Origin: Aporhodopirellula sallentina SM41
GTDB lineage: Bacteria > Planctomycetota > Planctomycetia > Pirellulales > Pirellulaceae
DNA length: 64,000 bases
Assembly: GCF_000346505.1 (NCBI RefSeq)
Contig: NZ_ANOH01000050.1
Span: 1-64,000 of the forward strand
Direction of reading: 5' to 3'
A program made the position numbers and the translations under genes. Shown here piece by piece: positions 45,190 through 60,900 of the stretch; positions within the stretch are counted from its first letter, which is position 1, and every line of letters begins with the position of its first letter. Under the pieces are notes generated by a model that was given only the letters and a program-made list of their open reading frames with translations, had not been told where the DNA came from and ran no database searches.

Positions 45190-48100
45190 CTATTCGCCGC
45201 TCGATGCCGATGCTTCTGCGGTCTCGCCGTCTCCACCGAGAAGTGGGAACGATTCTTCGAGAGCGGTAACCGGTGCCGCTGCGAGCTCTTCGAGGGCCTC
45301 GCGACGGTAGTTGACTTCCGACTCTTGGAAGATCCGGAAACCGGTTCCTGCAGGAATCAAGTGACCGAGAATCACGTTTTCCTTCAGACCGACGAGCTTG
45401 TCGACCTTGCCTGCGAGTGCGGCTTCGGTCAGCACCTTCGTGGTTTCTTGGAACGACGCAGCACTGATGAAACTGTTCGACTGAACCGCCGCCTTGGTGA
45501 TCCCGAGCAACTGAGTACTCGCCGTCGCACTCTTGCAACGTTTGCCCTTAGCAGGTGTTCCGCCCATCGCTTCGACTTCCGCGTTAGTCTGCTCGAACGC
45601 ATCCTTCGGCACGATCGTTCCCTCGGCGTAATCGGTGTCGCCAGGGTTCGCAATCTTCAGGCAGCCACGCAGTTCTTGGTTGGCTTTGCGGAAGTGGAAC
45701 CGGTCCATCACGCTGCCGGGGAGCAGGTTCGTGTCACCAGCGGACTCGACCTTCACCTTACGCAACATCCGAGCGATGATGATCTCGCCGTGCTTGTCGT
45801 TGATTTCAACACGCTGGCTTCGATACACCTGTTGGATTTCGTGCAGCAGGTACTGCTGAACGGCTTCTTCCCCGGTGACACGCAGGATGTCGTGAGGCAC
45901 GAGTGCACCGTCGACGAGAGCCTGTCCCGCTTTGACGATGTCGCCGGTGTGAACCAGGAAGTGCTTCCCGTGAGGCACGAGGTGCTCGCGTTCAATGCCC
46001 GATTCGCTGCGGACGATAATCGTTCGCTTACCACGCTTCCGCTCGCTGAGGATTTCAACTTCCCCATCGACTTCGGCGATAACCGCAGGATCCTTCGGCT
46101 TCCGAGCTTCGAAAATCTCGGTAACCCGTGGCAGACCACCGGTGATGTCCGAAACCCCACCGGTCTCACGAGGCATTTCAGCCAACACGGTACCTGGCAA
46201 GACTTCGTCGCCTTCGCGAACCGAAATCGTAGCCCGCTCGGGCAGGTACTGTGCGTGAAGTGGACGCCCTTCGGAGTCTTCGATTACGAGCTGCGGGTGC
46301 AAGTCACCCTTGTGGTCGATGATCGTGATACGCGTGTTACCGGAGGCTTCGCGTTCTTGACGCATCGTTTCGCCTTCGACGACGTCTTCAAAGCGGATCT
46401 TACCGGTAACTTCCGAGAGAATCGGAATCGAGTACGGGTTCCATTCGCAGAGGACTTGGCCGGCGGTGACCTTGTCACCTTCTTTGACCATCAGTGTCGC
46501 ACCGGTCGGGATGTCGTAGGACTCGACCTCACGTCCGCGTTCGTCAACCAACATAACCTGGCCGTTTCGCGTCAACACGACGTCACGTCCTTCGGTGTTC
46601 GTAACGGCCTTCATGCGGGTGTAGCGAACTTCACCATCGCGAGCGGACTTGATGTCCGACTCTTCGACCTGCTTGCTCACACTACCACCGATGTGGAACG
46701 TCCGCATCGTAAGCTGCGTTCCAGGCTCACCGATCGATTGAGCAGCGATGATCCCGACGGCCATCCCTTCTTCCACCAGCGATCCGGTCGCCATGTCCAT
46801 TCCGTAGCAGCAACGGCAAACACCGAGCGGCGCGTCGCAGGCCATCGGCGTGCGGACTTGGATTTTCTCCAGTCCCATTTGTTCGATCTTCCGAGCGATT
46901 TCCGGCGTGATCATTTGACCCGCTTCGACGATCACTTCGTCGGTAACCGGGTTCACGATCGCCTTCAAACTGACCCGACCGTTGATCGAATCGGCGAGGG
47001 AAACCTCGACCTTTTCGCCACGATAGACGACACCCTTGGTGATCCCCTGCGTGGTACCGCAGTCGTGCATGGTGACCACAACGTTCTGAGCCACGTCGGC
47101 GAGCTTACGAGTGAGGTAACCACTGTCGGCTGTCTTCAACGCCGTATCCGCCAAACCTTTCCGTGCACCGTGAGTCGACGAGAAGTACTCGAGCACCGAC
47201 AGGCCTTCGCGGAAGTTTGCCTTAATCGGAGTTTCGATAATCTCCCCGGTTGGCTTCGCCATCAGTCCACGCATACCGGCGAGCTGACGAATTTGTTCAA
47301 TACCACCCCGTGCACCAGAGTGCGACATCAAGAACACCGGGTTGATGTACCAGCCGCCTTCGCGGATATCGTTCTCCATTGCGCTCATCATGTCAGCCGT
47401 GATCGCCTCACGGGCATGAGTCCACGCGTCGAGAACCTGGTTGTAACGTTCCTTGCCCGTCATCAGACCGCGGTCATAAGCCTTCTTGTGCTTCATGACC
47501 GTCTTCTCGGCGTCTTTGATGAACTTCTGCTTGGTGTCCGGCGTGACCAAGTCATCCGTCGCGAACGACAGACCACTGCAGGTCGACTCACGGAAGCCCA
47601 TTTGCATCATATCGTCGAGCAGGTGAATCGTTGGTTTCCGCCCGAGACGTTGATAGCAGTCGCTAATCGTCTTGGCCAAGTCACCACTGCGCATCGCGCG
47701 GTTGTAGTAGTCCATTCCGTCGGGCAACATTTCGTTGAACCGAACACGTCCGGGCGTGGTGTTGATGACTTCACCGTAAACGCCGGTGTCGTCATCTGTT
47801 TTGAGCTTCTGGAACTTCGGCAACCGCATCTTGATCTTGGTGTGCAGTTCGACGATCCCTTGAGCGAGAGCGTAGTCGACCTCTTCGTAACCGCTGAAGA
47901 CCATGCCTTCGCCCTTACGATCCGGCAGCTCCACCGTCATGTAGTAGCAACCCATGACGATGTCCTGCGAAGGACTCATAATCGGTTTACCGTTGGACGG
48001 TGCAAACACGTTGTTGGTACTGAGCATCAACGTGTGAGCTTCGACTTGAGCTTCGATCGAAAGCGGCAAGTGCACCGCCATCTGGTCTCCATCGAAGTCA

Positions 48101-49473
48101 GCGTTGAAGCCTTTGCAGACGAGTGGGTGCAGGTGAATCGCGTTGCCTTCCACGAGGGTTGGCTCAAACGCCTGGATACCCATCCGGTGCAACGTCGGAG
48201 CACGGTTGAGCATCACGGGGTGATTCGTGATCACTTGTTCGAGAATATCCCAAACTTCCTCGTCCTTCCGCTCGAGCATCTTCTTCGCCGATTTGATGGT
48301 GTCGGCGTGGCCGAGTTCTTTCAGCCGGCGAATGATGAACGGTTGATACAGTTCGAGCGCGATCTTCTTCGGCAAACCGCATTGGTGCAGTTTCAGACGA
48401 GGCCCGACCACGATGACCGAACGTGCGGAGTAATCAACACGTTTGCCGAGCAGGTTCTCACGGAAACGACCTTGTTTCCCTTTGATCATGTCGGTCAGCG
48501 ACTTCAGCGGACGGTTCGACGAACCGAGCACAGGTCGCTTGCAACGGTTGTTATCAAACAGCGCGTCGACCGACTGCTGCAACATCCGCTTCTCGTTGCG
48601 AATGATGACTTCCGGCGCGTTCAAATCGACGAGCTTACGCAGACGGTTGTTGCGGTTGATGATCCGGCGATACAGGTCATTCAAATCGCTCGTCGCGAAG
48701 TTACCGCTGTCGAGCAAAACGAGTGGACGCAAATCCGGCGGAATCACAGGGATCACGTCGAGAACCATCCACTCAGGACGGTTGTCGCTGTCACGGATCG
48801 ACTCAACGATCTTCAACCGGTTGATCAGGTCCTTCTTCTTTTGCTTGCTGCCGGTTTCTTCCAGGTCGACACGCAACTGCTCCGACAACGGAACGAGATC
48901 GAGTTTGTTGAGCAGTTTACGAACCGCTTCGGCACCCATGTCGGCTTCGAACGAACCGGGACCGTATTGCTGGCGTGCGGCGCGATACTCTTCTTCGGTC
49001 AACAACTGCAGCGACTCGAGTTCAGTCTCGCCGGGATCGATGACCACGTAGTCTTGGAAGTAGATCACCTTCTCGAGCGAACTGGTTTTCATCGCGAGCA
49101 GGTTGCCCAAACGCGATGGCATCGCCTTGAAGAACCAGATGTGAACGACGGGAGCGGCCAACTCGATGTGGCCCATGCGTTTGCGACGGACGCGCGAGTG
49201 GGTGACCTTCACGCCGCAACGGTCGCAGATCATCCCTTTGTATTTCATCCCACGGTATTTACCGCAGGCGCATTCCCAGTCCTTTTCAGGTCCAAAGATA
49301 CGTTCGCAGAACAGGCCGTCTTTCTCGGGACGGTAGGTACGGTAGTTGATCGTCTCGGGTTTCTTGACCTCACCGAACGACCAACTCTTGATGTCTTGGG
49401 GACGCGCCAAGGAGATGCGTACCGAAGCGTAATCGTTGATGCGATCGTAGTTGCTGGTTTCGCCAACTGACAT
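45190..49473 (-). CDS. rpoC: DNA-directed RNA polymerase beta' subunit
   Basis: RpoC forms the catalytic core with RpoB. The 1,427 residues carry the N-terminal zinc ribbon ([20 protein letters not shown]), the Mg-binding active site [14 protein letters not shown], the second zinc site [15 protein letters not shown], and the C-terminal [20 protein letters not shown]. The gene lies 228 bp after rpoB on the same strand and ends at an intrinsic terminator. A fully open antisense frame spans almost the whole gene; see the rejected list. Confidence 0.98.
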   Translation of the reverse strand: MSVGETSNYDRINDYASVRISLARPQDIKSWSFGEVKKPETINYRTYRPEKDGLFCERIFGPEKDWECACGKYRGMKYKGMICDRCGVKVTHSRVRRKRMGHIELAAPVVHIWFFKAMPSRLGNLLAMKTSSLEKVIYFQDYVVIDPGETELESLQLLTEEEYRAARQQYGPGSFEADMGAEAVRKLLNKLDLVPLSEQLRVDLEETGSKQKKKDLINRLKIVESIRDSDNRPEWMVLDVIPVIPPDLRPLVLLDSGNFATSDLNDLYRRIINRNNRLRKLVDLNAPEVIIRNEKRMLQQSVDALFDNNRCKRPVLGSSNRPLKSLTDMIKGKQGRFRENLLGKRVDYSARSVIVVGPRLKLHQCGLPKKIALELYQPFIIRRLKELGHADTIKSAKKMLERKDEEVWDILEQVITNHPVMLNRAPTLHRMGIQAFEPTLVEGNAIHLHPLVCKGFNADFDGDQMAVHLPLSIEAQVEAHTLMLSTNNVFAPSNGKPIMSPSQDIVMGCYYMTVELPDRKGEGMVFSGYEEVDYALAQGIVELHTKIKMRLPKFQKLKTDDDTGVYGEVINTTPGRVRFNEMLPDGMDYYNRAMRSGDLAKTISDCYQRLGRKPTIHLLDDMMQMGFRESTCSGLSFATDDLVTPDTKQKFIKDAEKTVMKHKKAYDRGLMTGKERYNQVLDAWTHAREAITADMMSAMENDIREGGWYINPVFLMSHSGARGGIEQIRQLAGMRGLMAKPTGEIIETPIKANFREGLSVLEYFSSTHGARKGLADTALKTADSGYLTRKLADVAQNVVVTMHDCGTTQGITKGVVYRGEKVEVSLADSINGRVSLKAIVNPVTDEVIVEAGQMITPEIARKIEQMGLEKIQVRTPMACDAPLGVCRCCYGMDMATGSLVEEGMAVGIIAAQSIGEPGTQLTMRTFHIGGSVSKQVEESDIKSARDGEVRYTRMKAVTNTEGRDVVLTRNGQVMLVDERGREVESYDIPTGATLMVKEGDKVTAGQVLCEWNPYSIPILSEVTGKIRFEDVVEGETMRQEREASGNTRITIIDHKGDLHPQLVIEDSEGRPLHAQYLPERATISVREGDEVLPGTVLAEMPRETGGVSDITGGLPRVTEIFEARKPKDPAVIAEVDGEVEILSERKRGKRTIIVRSESGIEREHLVPHGKHFLVHTGDIVKAGQALVDGALVPHDILRVTGEEAVQQYLLHEIQQVYRSQRVEINDKHGEIIIARMLRKVKVESAGDTNLLPGSVMDRFHFRKANQELRGCLKIANPGDTDYAEGTIVPKDAFEQTNAEVEAMGGTPAKGKRCKSATASTQLLGITKAAVQSNSFISAASFQETTKVLTEAALAGKVDKLVGLKENVILGHLIPAGTGFRIFQESEVNYRREALEELAAAPVTALEESFPLLGGDGETAEASASSGE

Positions 49474-49701
49474 GGAAGAAGCCTTTAGCTATTAGCTCTT
49501 TGCTCATTACCCGGGCCTGAGAAACTCGGCGGGGGAGTCGAGCATTTTGAAGTGGAAGGTTTCAAGCGATTTTGTCGCGATACAGTCAGGCATTCGCCCA
49601 ACGTCATTTATTCCGGTGACGGAAACTTTTTCTGGCGGTGCGGCAATGGCGAGATCACTCAATGGACTCGCCCGATGCCGCACTCGAGAGAAAACTCCCG
49701 T

Positions 49702-53421
<3,720 letters not shown>

Positions 53422-54066
53422 CGAGAGGAAAGCTCCTTCGCGGGGAAGAACAAATTCACACGCCCCGGAGCCGAGATCTGCCACCATTTCGGTGCGGCCA
53501 GATCCGTCCAACGCCGGAAACGAGTGAGATGACTAAACTTATTTAGGTTGGACTACCGAAACCGGCGATATCCTCGTGCCCAATCACAACAGACGTGCCG
53601 AGATCTGCACTCACAGCAAGCCGTTTCAAACGAGCCAAACGAAAATGTCCAGACCGAGCGGACATCTCTTTCATAGGGCAATCTTGAAACGAAAAATCTC
53701 TCGGGACCAAAATTGAGGCTATGTGGAGGGCACAATTCCACAAAAAGCTCAGATCCAGAGAGTGGGCGGCAGACAGTTGGGACGCGTTGCGGGATACCGG
53801 GGGGCGATAGTCGAAGGTGAAATGTAACCCTAAAACTTGAATTCGCAAAGGGCAACGCGAGGATTTTGGTCCCGTTTGTGCACCGTTTGTGCAGTCCACC
53901 TGCTGACTTTGACGAACTAGGGCAGACAGCGTGACGGCAAACCGTCAAACTGCCACTGTTTTCATCAATCGTCGCTTGTGTCGCCCAAGATTGACGCATT
54001 CCGCCGCCAGGCCGACTTTCGCCGAGAGTTTGCGCCTCCCTTTCCCGCTCATCGAATAAAAACGCC
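53422..54066. other. Divergent intergenic region between rpoB and malQ
   Basis: This 645-bp region contains no rplL, rplJ or other recognisable gene; the short open frames on both strands are not conserved-looking. It must hold the rpoBC and malQ promoters. I see no confident promoter pair. Confidence 0.55.
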
Positions 54067-55683
54067 ATGAAATTCCCTCGTTCGTCCGGCGTACTTCTGC
54101 ACATCACCAGTCTCCCGGGCGACGACGGTATCGGAGACCTGGGCGATTCGGCGTACCGGTTCGCTGATTTCTTGGCCGAGGCCGGCCAATCGATCTGGCA
54201 AATCCTGCCGCTCTCCCCCCCGGCGGACGGCAACTCGCCCTACAGTGCCTATTCGGCTTTCGCGGGCAACCCGCTGATGATCAGCGTTGACGGGCTGGTC
54301 AAAGACGGTCTCCTGAACCCGTCCGACATCGAACAGGCGAGAGAACAGAGCCGCAACGCAGACTCGGCTGAATTCCAAACACCGCAGGACATCACCGGCG
54401 AAGGCGACGGAGGTGGCGTCGCGGCTGCCGTTTCCGCCCCGGCCACCCAGCAAACCGCCACGTCACCCGACCACGTCGACTTCGCAACCGTCGCGGTTTT
54501 CAAGGAAGCAGCCCTCAGCCGAGCGTTCGAACGGTTCCAAAACACCGCTTCCCACCCGCTGCGTGCACCGCTGCTCGCCTTCTGCAAGAAACACGCGGCA
54601 TGGCTGGAAGACTTCTCACGCTTCGAAGCCATCATGCGACATCTCGACGAATCGGATTGGTCGAAATGGCCTCTCGAATTGGTCACGCGGCAGCCCAAAG
54701 CGCTCGCGGATTGGGATGAAAAGCTGTGCGAAGCGATCCACTACTCAAACTTCAAGCAGTTCCTGTTCGACCGCCAGTGGCAGGCACTCAAGAAGCACGC
54801 AAACGACGCTGGCGTACGAATTTGCGGCGACATGCCGATTTTTGTCGCCCACGAAAGCGCCGACGTGTGGGCCAACCAATCGCTCTTCGCGGTTGACGAA
54901 AATGGCAAACCGACGCTCGTCGCCGGTGTCCCGCCTGACTACTTCAGCAAAACCGGCCAACTCTGGGGCAACCCGCAATACAACTGGGACGCGTTGGAGA
55001 AAACCCACTACCGGTGGTGGACCCAGCGGTTTGGATCCGCGATGCGCCAGTTCGATCTCCTCCGCGTCGATCACTTCCGGGGTTTCGAAGCCTACTGGGA
55101 GGTCGCCGCAACGGCCAAAACCGCCGTCGGAGGCCGATGGCAACCGGGACCGGGCACCAAACCATTCGACGCCGCCCGGGAAGAACTCGGGGAACTGCCC
55201 TTCATCGCCGAAGACTTGGGACTGATTACCGAAGAAGTCCACCAACTCCGCGAGGCACTCGGTTTCCCGGGAATGCGCGTCCTGCAATTCGGGTTTGATA
55301 ACCCTGACGACAACTTCCACCGCCCCGATACTTATCCAATCGACTCGGTGGGATACACCGGGACGCATGACAACGACACGCTCGTTGGATGGCTGAAGCA
55401 ACGCAAACCGAACGAACCGGACCCTCTAAAGACTTGGATCGCCGAACACGATCACGTCGCCGGCGAACCGGTGCACTGGCAGTTGATCGATGCGGTTTTG
55501 CAGTCCGCGAGCGATACCGCGATCATTCCAATGCAAGACCTCCTCGGCCTCGACAACGCAGCACGAATGAACGTCCCCGGCAAACCAAAAGGGAACTGGA
55601 CGTGGCGGATGCGAGAATCCGCAATCACGCGGGACCTGACCAAAAAACTCCGCTCGATGACCGAGCGTTCACAGCGCGCTTGA
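54067..55683 (+). CDS. malQ: 4-alpha-glucanotransferase (amylomaltase)
   Basis: The GH77 enzyme transfers maltooligosaccharides in glycogen or maltose metabolism. The 538 residues include the start RSSGVLLHITSLPGDDGIGD, SPYSAYSAFAGNPLMIS, the nucleophile region LLRVDHFRGFEAYW, the acid/base FIAEDLGLI and the stabiliser GYTGTHDND. Residues about 95-135 form a Gly/Ala/Thr/Asp-rich insert that the family lacks and that may be a flexible loop. The gene stands alone, with no glycogen or maltose genes near. Confidence 0.95.
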   Translation: MKFPRSSGVLLHITSLPGDDGIGDLGDSAYRFADFLAEAGQSIWQILPLSPPADGNSPYSAYSAFAGNPLMISVDGLVKDGLLNPSDIEQAREQSRNADSAEFQTPQDITGEGDGGGVAAAVSAPATQQTATSPDHVDFATVAVFKEAALSRAFERFQNTASHPLRAPLLAFCKKHAAWLEDFSRFEAIMRHLDESDWSKWPLELVTRQPKALADWDEKLCEAIHYSNFKQFLFDRQWQALKKHANDAGVRICGDMPIFVAHESADVWANQSLFAVDENGKPTLVAGVPPDYFSKTGQLWGNPQYNWDALEKTHYRWWTQRFGSAMRQFDLLRVDHFRGFEAYWEVAATAKTAVGGRWQPGPGTKPFDAAREELGELPFIAEDLGLITEEVHQLREALGFPGMRVLQFGFDNPDDNFHRPDTYPIDSVGYTGTHDNDTLVGWLKQRKPNEPDPLKTWIAEHDHVAGEPVHWQLIDAVLQSASDTAIIPMQDLLGLDNAARMNVPGKPKGNWTWRMRESAITRDLTKKLRSMTERSQRA

Positions 55684-55734
55684 ACCGAAGACGGCGTCTG
55701 CTTCGGATAAACCAGCACCAAACGAAACGAGCCC

Positions 55735-55770
55735 TGAAAACGAAAACAGCCCGGAACGAATCCCGGGCTG
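55735..55770 (-). terminator. Intrinsic terminator for the YHS-domain gene
   Basis: On the minus strand an 8-bp perfect stem (CAGCCCGG/CCGGGCTG, 55747-55754 with 55763-55770) is followed by TTTTCGTTTTC. It lies 46 bp after the stop of the minus-strand gene and between two convergent genes. Confidence 0.75.
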
Positions 55771-55816
55771 ATCGCGTGAACAGTTAATCTCGCACGAAGC
55801 GTGAAACGAAGGTGAA

Positions 55817-56281
55817 CTAGCCCTCTTTCTCGACCTTCTTGAAACCCTTAGCGAACGCTTTCTCGCCAAAGACCATCTTCGCGGCATCTTTGCCCTCGGC
55901 GGACTCAACCCGAGCCTTGCACTTGCCACAGCAGAATCCGACCTTGGCTCCGTCGACTTTCATCACGGTCGATTCGTCAACGGAACCGCCACTGAACGGG
56001 CACCCCGTTTGAGTGTACTGCCCGGTCTGCACCAACTGCCGATTGGCGGCGATAGCGAATTTTTCGGGCGTTTTGGCGAACTTCCCTGCACACCCGCCAC
56101 AGCAGAAATAGACGCTTCCGTCCTTGTATTCAGCCGTTTTGCCGGCCTGGGCGTCGCGATCAGCCACCACACATTTGACGCCTTCCAAATCCACCTCTTT
56201 GTTGAGATGAGCATTCGCGGCGAATACCGACGCGGAGGTGATCAACAACACGGCCAGTCCAGCCACCATTCGGTTTTTCAT
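55817..56281 (-). CDS. Secreted protein with two YHS/TRASH-like metal-binding domains
   Basis: A signal peptide (MKNRMVAGLAVLLITSASVF) leads to two Cys-rich modules. The first has KCVVADRDA, then GSVYFCCGGCAGKFAKTPEK; the second TGCPFSGGSVDE, then KVGFCCGKCKARVES. The pattern Cys...FCCxxC...F resembles YHS and TRASH domains, which bind copper or other soft metals. I chose ATG 56281, at the signal peptide, giving 154 residues. A periplasmic or exported metal-sequestration role is inference. No metal transporter is adjacent. Confidence 0.85.
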   Translation of the reverse strand: MKNRMVAGLAVLLITSASVFAANAHLNKEVDLEGVKCVVADRDAQAGKTAEYKDGSVYFCCGGCAGKFAKTPEKFAIAANRQLVQTGQYTQTGCPFSGGSVDESTVMKVDGAKVGFCCGKCKARVESAEGKDAAKMVFGEKAFAKGFKKVEKEG

Positions 56282-56642
56282 CTTTTCTCTCGTGTTTAAG
56301 TGGAACTCGGAACACAAACGGTCCTCACCGCTTGCCTGACCGGAAAGGTCGGGCGGTACCTCATTAGGGTAAGGACTCGGTCAGTGGCAAGTCAAATTTC
56401 ACAATCTGGCTGGTCGCCGAAAGCAACACTCTGCTAGTTTCACGGCAGCATCACTCCATCGCGAATCTCACTGACATGCGGCTTGTGTCAGTTACACGGG
56501 TCGGGCGGGCAGGCATCCCGCTCGCTGGCGCAACGATTCGCAGCAGTCGATGTCTTAACAAAGCACACGCACCTCCCTGGAAAGTGCGTCGGTCCATCGG
56601 ACCGGATCAACAGCAAACGGACTTCGCTGAACGGATAAGAAT
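56282..56642. other. Divergent intergenic region between the YHS and DUF1571 genes
   Basis: This 361-bp region holds no recognisable gene. A CCTGACC/GGTCGGG inverted repeat with one mismatch lies near 56335-56355. Nothing else stands out. Confidence 0.5.
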
Positions 56643-57560
56643 ATGAAAACGCCACGTCGCCAGTTTTTAGGATTGACCACGGGATTACTCACCGGTGGCT
56701 TCATGTCTACCGCGATGAACACTCGGGTCGCTGCACAATCACCGGGCAACCCTCAATGGGCCAACCCAGTCCACCGCGTCGCAAACGCGATGTCGGTCCC
56801 CAAAGCCGAAGTCCCGCGGGAAGTCCCCGGCAAAGCGGCGCTCAAACGCGGCCTCGAGATGGCCCGCCAATCGCTCGAAATCTCGCGCAGTCAAGTTCGC
56901 GATTACACAGCGATCTTGGTCAAACGCGAACAGATCGACGGTACGATCGGTGAGCATGAATACATGGCGATCAAAGTCCGCAACCGAAAGGTCTCCGGCG
57001 GACAGATCGTCCAGCCGTTCAGCGTCTACATCAACTTCCTCAAACCGTCGTCGGTTAAAGGACGTGAAGTCATTTACGTTGAAAACCGAAACGACGGAAA
57101 ACTCACGGCACACGAGGGAGGCTTCAAAGGCCGGTTCCTGCCCACCGTGAGCCTGCCCGTCGACGGCATGCTCGCGATGCGAGGACAACGATACCCGCTG
57201 ACCGAGATCGGTGTCGAAAAGATGATCGTCAAACTCATCGAGCGCGGCGAGAAAGCACTCCGCTACGAAGACGTGACGTGCGAGTTCCGCCGAGGCGCGA
57301 AACTTAAAGACCGTGTCTGCACCGTGCTCGAAGTCACCCAACCGACCCAACGTCCCGACGCCGAGTTCTACCAAGCTCAGGTCTTCATGGACGACCAACT
57401 CAACATGCCGATTCGCTACATCGCCTACAACTGGCCAACACGCGAAGGGCAACCCGGCCAGGTCATCGAGGAATACAACTACCTCAACCTGAAGGTGAAC
57501 GTTGGACTGACCGACGACGACTTCGACCCGAATAACAAGGCTTACAACTTCTACTCGTAA
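56643..57560 (+). CDS. DUF1571 family protein with a Tat-type signal
   Basis: The N-terminus MKTPRRQFLGLTTGLLTGGF has a twin-arginine motif (RRQFLG), so export by Tat is likely. The remainder (about 60-305) is the DUF1571 domain, common in Planctomycetes, with SQVRDYTAILVKREQIDGTI, PFSVYINFLKPSSVKGREVI, and near the end FYQAQVFMDDQLNMPIRYIA YNW. This domain is related to the LolA/LolB lipoprotein-carrier fold, so a lipoprotein or outer-membrane role is plausible but unproven. The gene stands alone. Confidence 0.85.
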   Translation: MKTPRRQFLGLTTGLLTGGFMSTAMNTRVAAQSPGNPQWANPVHRVANAMSVPKAEVPREVPGKAALKRGLEMARQSLEISRSQVRDYTAILVKREQIDGTIGEHEYMAIKVRNRKVSGGQIVQPFSVYINFLKPSSVKGREVIYVENRNDGKLTAHEGGFKGRFLPTVSLPVDGMLAMRGQRYPLTEIGVEKMIVKLIERGEKALRYEDVTCEFRRGAKLKDRVCTVLEVTQPTQRPDAEFYQAQVFMDDQLNMPIRYIAYNWPTREGQPGQVIEEYNYLNLKVNVGLTDDDFDPNNKAYNFYS

Positions 57561-57952
57561 GCCTTCGCGAGTACGGCAAGTTGACGTCGTCGCCACAGGG
57601 CGGCGACGTGGCAAACGCACGGGGCTTTCCCGAGCCCCCAACCTGGCCTTCACGCTCAGGCCTTCACGCTTGGGCGATCAAGCTCAGAAGCGTGCGCCGC
57701 GCCCGGGCCAACTGCCCCCAGCACAGTCCAGGCTCGCAATATCACGGCAATGCCGCTTTAACACGCACGTGGCTTGAATACACAAGTGCTGCCGACTTAC
57801 ATAGCGACCGTTTGATCACCAAACTGTTCACCGCAGATCCGATCACGAGTTCGCATTCTTACGTGCCGCCGGCTTTTGCCACGTGGCCACCGGCGATGGG
57901 TTACAATAAGACAGTGTGTCCTTGCTAACCCGCGTCCCGCCCGGCGTTAGCA
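57561..57952. other. Intergenic region before the kinase gene
   Basis: A 392-bp gap. It holds a CGTCGCC/GGCGACG hairpin (7-nt loop) close to the DUF1571 stop and a duplicated ggccttcacgct (about 57645-57670), but no recognisable gene or promoter. Confidence 0.5.
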
Positions 57953-60900
57953 ATGCCAATGTGCCGACTCTGCAAAATGCAGTCGAAGGCGCGGACCCTG
58001 ATTGGCAATCTCAACACGCGGAGGATTCCAACCAGCCCGTTCATCGCCCACGTAGAGTCATCTACAGAGTTCACTATTTTGTTGCACCGCTATCTATCAG
58101 ATTGGCTGCACGCCGCAACAAACCACCGGTCCAGGCGTGACGAAGCGATAACCGAATCGACCGTCGACGACCACTCTTATGTGGAAACACAAGGCGGCAT
58201 CCAAACGCAGCACACCAGCGTTGACACGGGTGGTCTCACTAATGCGGCCACAGGACCACTGGCGTTTGAGATTGACGGTGGTTTTCTCAGCGACGAATTC
58301 CAAAGCGAATCGATCCGCACACTCGGCCGGTTTGACATCATTCGTTTGATCGGCGCCGGCGGTATGGGAAGGGTTTACCTCGCCGAGGACTCGCTGCTAA
58401 AACGCAAAGTCGCGATCAAAATCCCGCATCAAAATCTGCTGCTCAACCGACGTGCTCTGCAGCGTTTTCATCACGAAGCAACCTCCGCCGCACAACTACG
58501 TCACTCCAACTTGATCGGCGTTTACGATTCTGGGGTCGCCTCGGGAACACCGTTCATCGCCGCCGAATACGTGGAAGGCCCGAGTTTGTCGCAGTGGCTG
58601 AAACTGCAGACCAGCGATATCGATCTCACCGAAGCGGCGGCAATGATCGAATCACTCGCCGATGGAATGCACTCGGCACACGAACAAGGCATCCTGCACC
58701 GCGACCTCAAACCGGGCAACATCTTGCTGCAGTTGCGCAATCCAAACGCAACCGCAATGCCCTTGGACTCACTCGCCGACTACATCGGTCGGATCACCGA
58801 CTTCGGCTTGGCACGGGTGCGAGAACAAACAGGAGACCTCACCGAAACGGGCTGCCCGGTTGGCTCCGCCGGTTACGCGTCTCCGGAGCAGTCAGCGGCA
58901 CTTCATGAACGAGTGAGCTACCCGAGCGACGTCTTTTCTCTCGGCGTTATCCTGTATGAACTGCTCACACGTCGACGCCCGTTTCAGCGGAAGACGATCG
59001 GCGCAACACACCTCGCACTTGAAACCGTAACTCCTCGACGTCCTCGCTCCATCCGTCGAGAAGTCCCCGTCGACCTTGATGCGATCTGCATGAAGTGTCT
59101 CGAAAAGGATATCGATAAACGCTACGCCACCGCCGCGCATCTCCGCGACGACATCCGGCGATTCCTCAACGGACAGCCGACGCTGGCTCGACCGGTCCCG
59201 ATGTGGGAAGAGTTCTATCGTTGGAGCCGACGTTCGCCCTCCACAGCAGCGTTGGTATTTGTTTGCATCGCATTACTTGTTGCCGGCGTCTGGGGCCTCT
59301 CGCTTTTCTCTTCGCATTTGCTGCGTCATGAAGCGCAACTTACCGAAGCCCTCGAGCGATCCAATCGGCAACGCGCCCGCGCCGACCGACTATTGCTGGT
59401 CTCCCAGCAAGCCGAAGAGGAAGCACAGCGACAGGAGGCACTAGCGAGACAAACTATTTACGAAACCGATATACAGCAGGCATATCGGATCTATCAACAA
59501 AACCGACTCCCCAACGCGCGTGCGATTCTCGACAAGTATCCGATCAGTGGTTACCCCATCGACCATCGAGACTTCAGTTGGAAGTGGCTCAACGCTCTAC
59601 TGAATGCGAGGTATCGAATCCTCGGACAGCACGACGGCACCGGCACCGAAGTCGCGGTCTCGAAATCTGACAAAGATATCTGGAGCACGTCGAGCGACGG
59701 CGTGCTCAAACGATTCAGTTTTTCACTCCAGCGTGAGACCGAACGGCTCGATCTCGACTCGGGCGCACTCGATGGGCTCGCGATCACTGAAGACGGCTCC
59801 CGAATCGCCGTTGGAGTCAGCAACAGCAAACACGGACTCAACGGGGTCGTAATCGTCTCACCAGATGACCTGACGGTATCACACCCCATCGAAGGCGTGC
59901 CGACGACAGTCGAGTCGCTCGCGTGGTCCCATGATGACCGGTGGCTGGCCATCGCATCTCGGTATGGTGACACTTACATCTGGGAAAGCGACAAAGGAAT
60001 CGCACGCACTATCTACAACGGTACTCGCAACATTCAAGTCGACTTTGTAGGGGACACCCATCAAATCCTAGTCGCCAAGGAAGAATCGACTTCGCTTCAA
60101 AATGTTGCGACAGGCACACCAACCGTATCGATCACACCGGGCAACACTCGGACTCTGTTCAGCCTGACAGCCGACGGCAAGTCGCTGGCTATGCACCATC
60201 GGGGAAAGACATCAATTTTACTTGGCACCTTAACGAACGAGTGGAATCCAATCGGACGACTCAGTGGGATTGACTACACCACGGAATCGATGGCGTGCAA
60301 TGCGCAGATGACACGCTTGGCTGCCGGTAACGGAGGTGGCCTGGTTAAAACGTGGGTCACGCCGACGGGCTATGCATCACTGCCGGATCGGGCCCAAGAA
60401 ACGCCACCGATGAACAGTCCGTCTCACGCCGACTATCTTCACAACGGCCCGTGCATGTCGTTGGCCTATCTCGATGACGAGTGGCTGGTGAGCACAGGCG
60501 AAGACGGGAAAATTGTTGCTTACAACGCGACTGCTAATATCTTTCGCCCGATCACTTCGCTTGACTTGACAATTGCAGACTTCGATTGCCTGCAAAGCGG
60601 AAAGCAGGCGATTCTGCTCGACACGAATAGTCAACTCATCCTGCTAGAACGCGATGACGCGGACCTTACCCAGTGGACACCCACCACTATCGCTGCGGAC
60701 GCCACCGAACCATACACAACACCGTCGAAGCGATGGCGAACACTCAACACCGACAAACACCATGAGGATGAAGAGTGGGTCGGTATCAGCCTCGACCAAT
60801 CGCGGGCGATCGCATGTGTCGATTCCGGACGCGTCGCGATCGCAGACCTATCCTCCAAGAAAATCATCAAGCAGCTTTCCGTTGGCTTTACGCCATCCGA

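Noticed and set aside
45325-49470. A 1,381-residue open frame on the plus strand, antisense to rpoC
   Set aside because: It mirrors rpoC almost exactly, has a His/Arg/Asp/Val-rich composition typical of antisense reading, and no domain resemblance. Strong codon bias of rpoC on the minus strand removes stops on the other strand.
53422-54066. rplL or rplJ upstream of rpoB
   Set aside because: I looked for L7/L12 (Ala/Lys/Glu-rich, EKTEFDV) and L10 motifs in all frames and found none.
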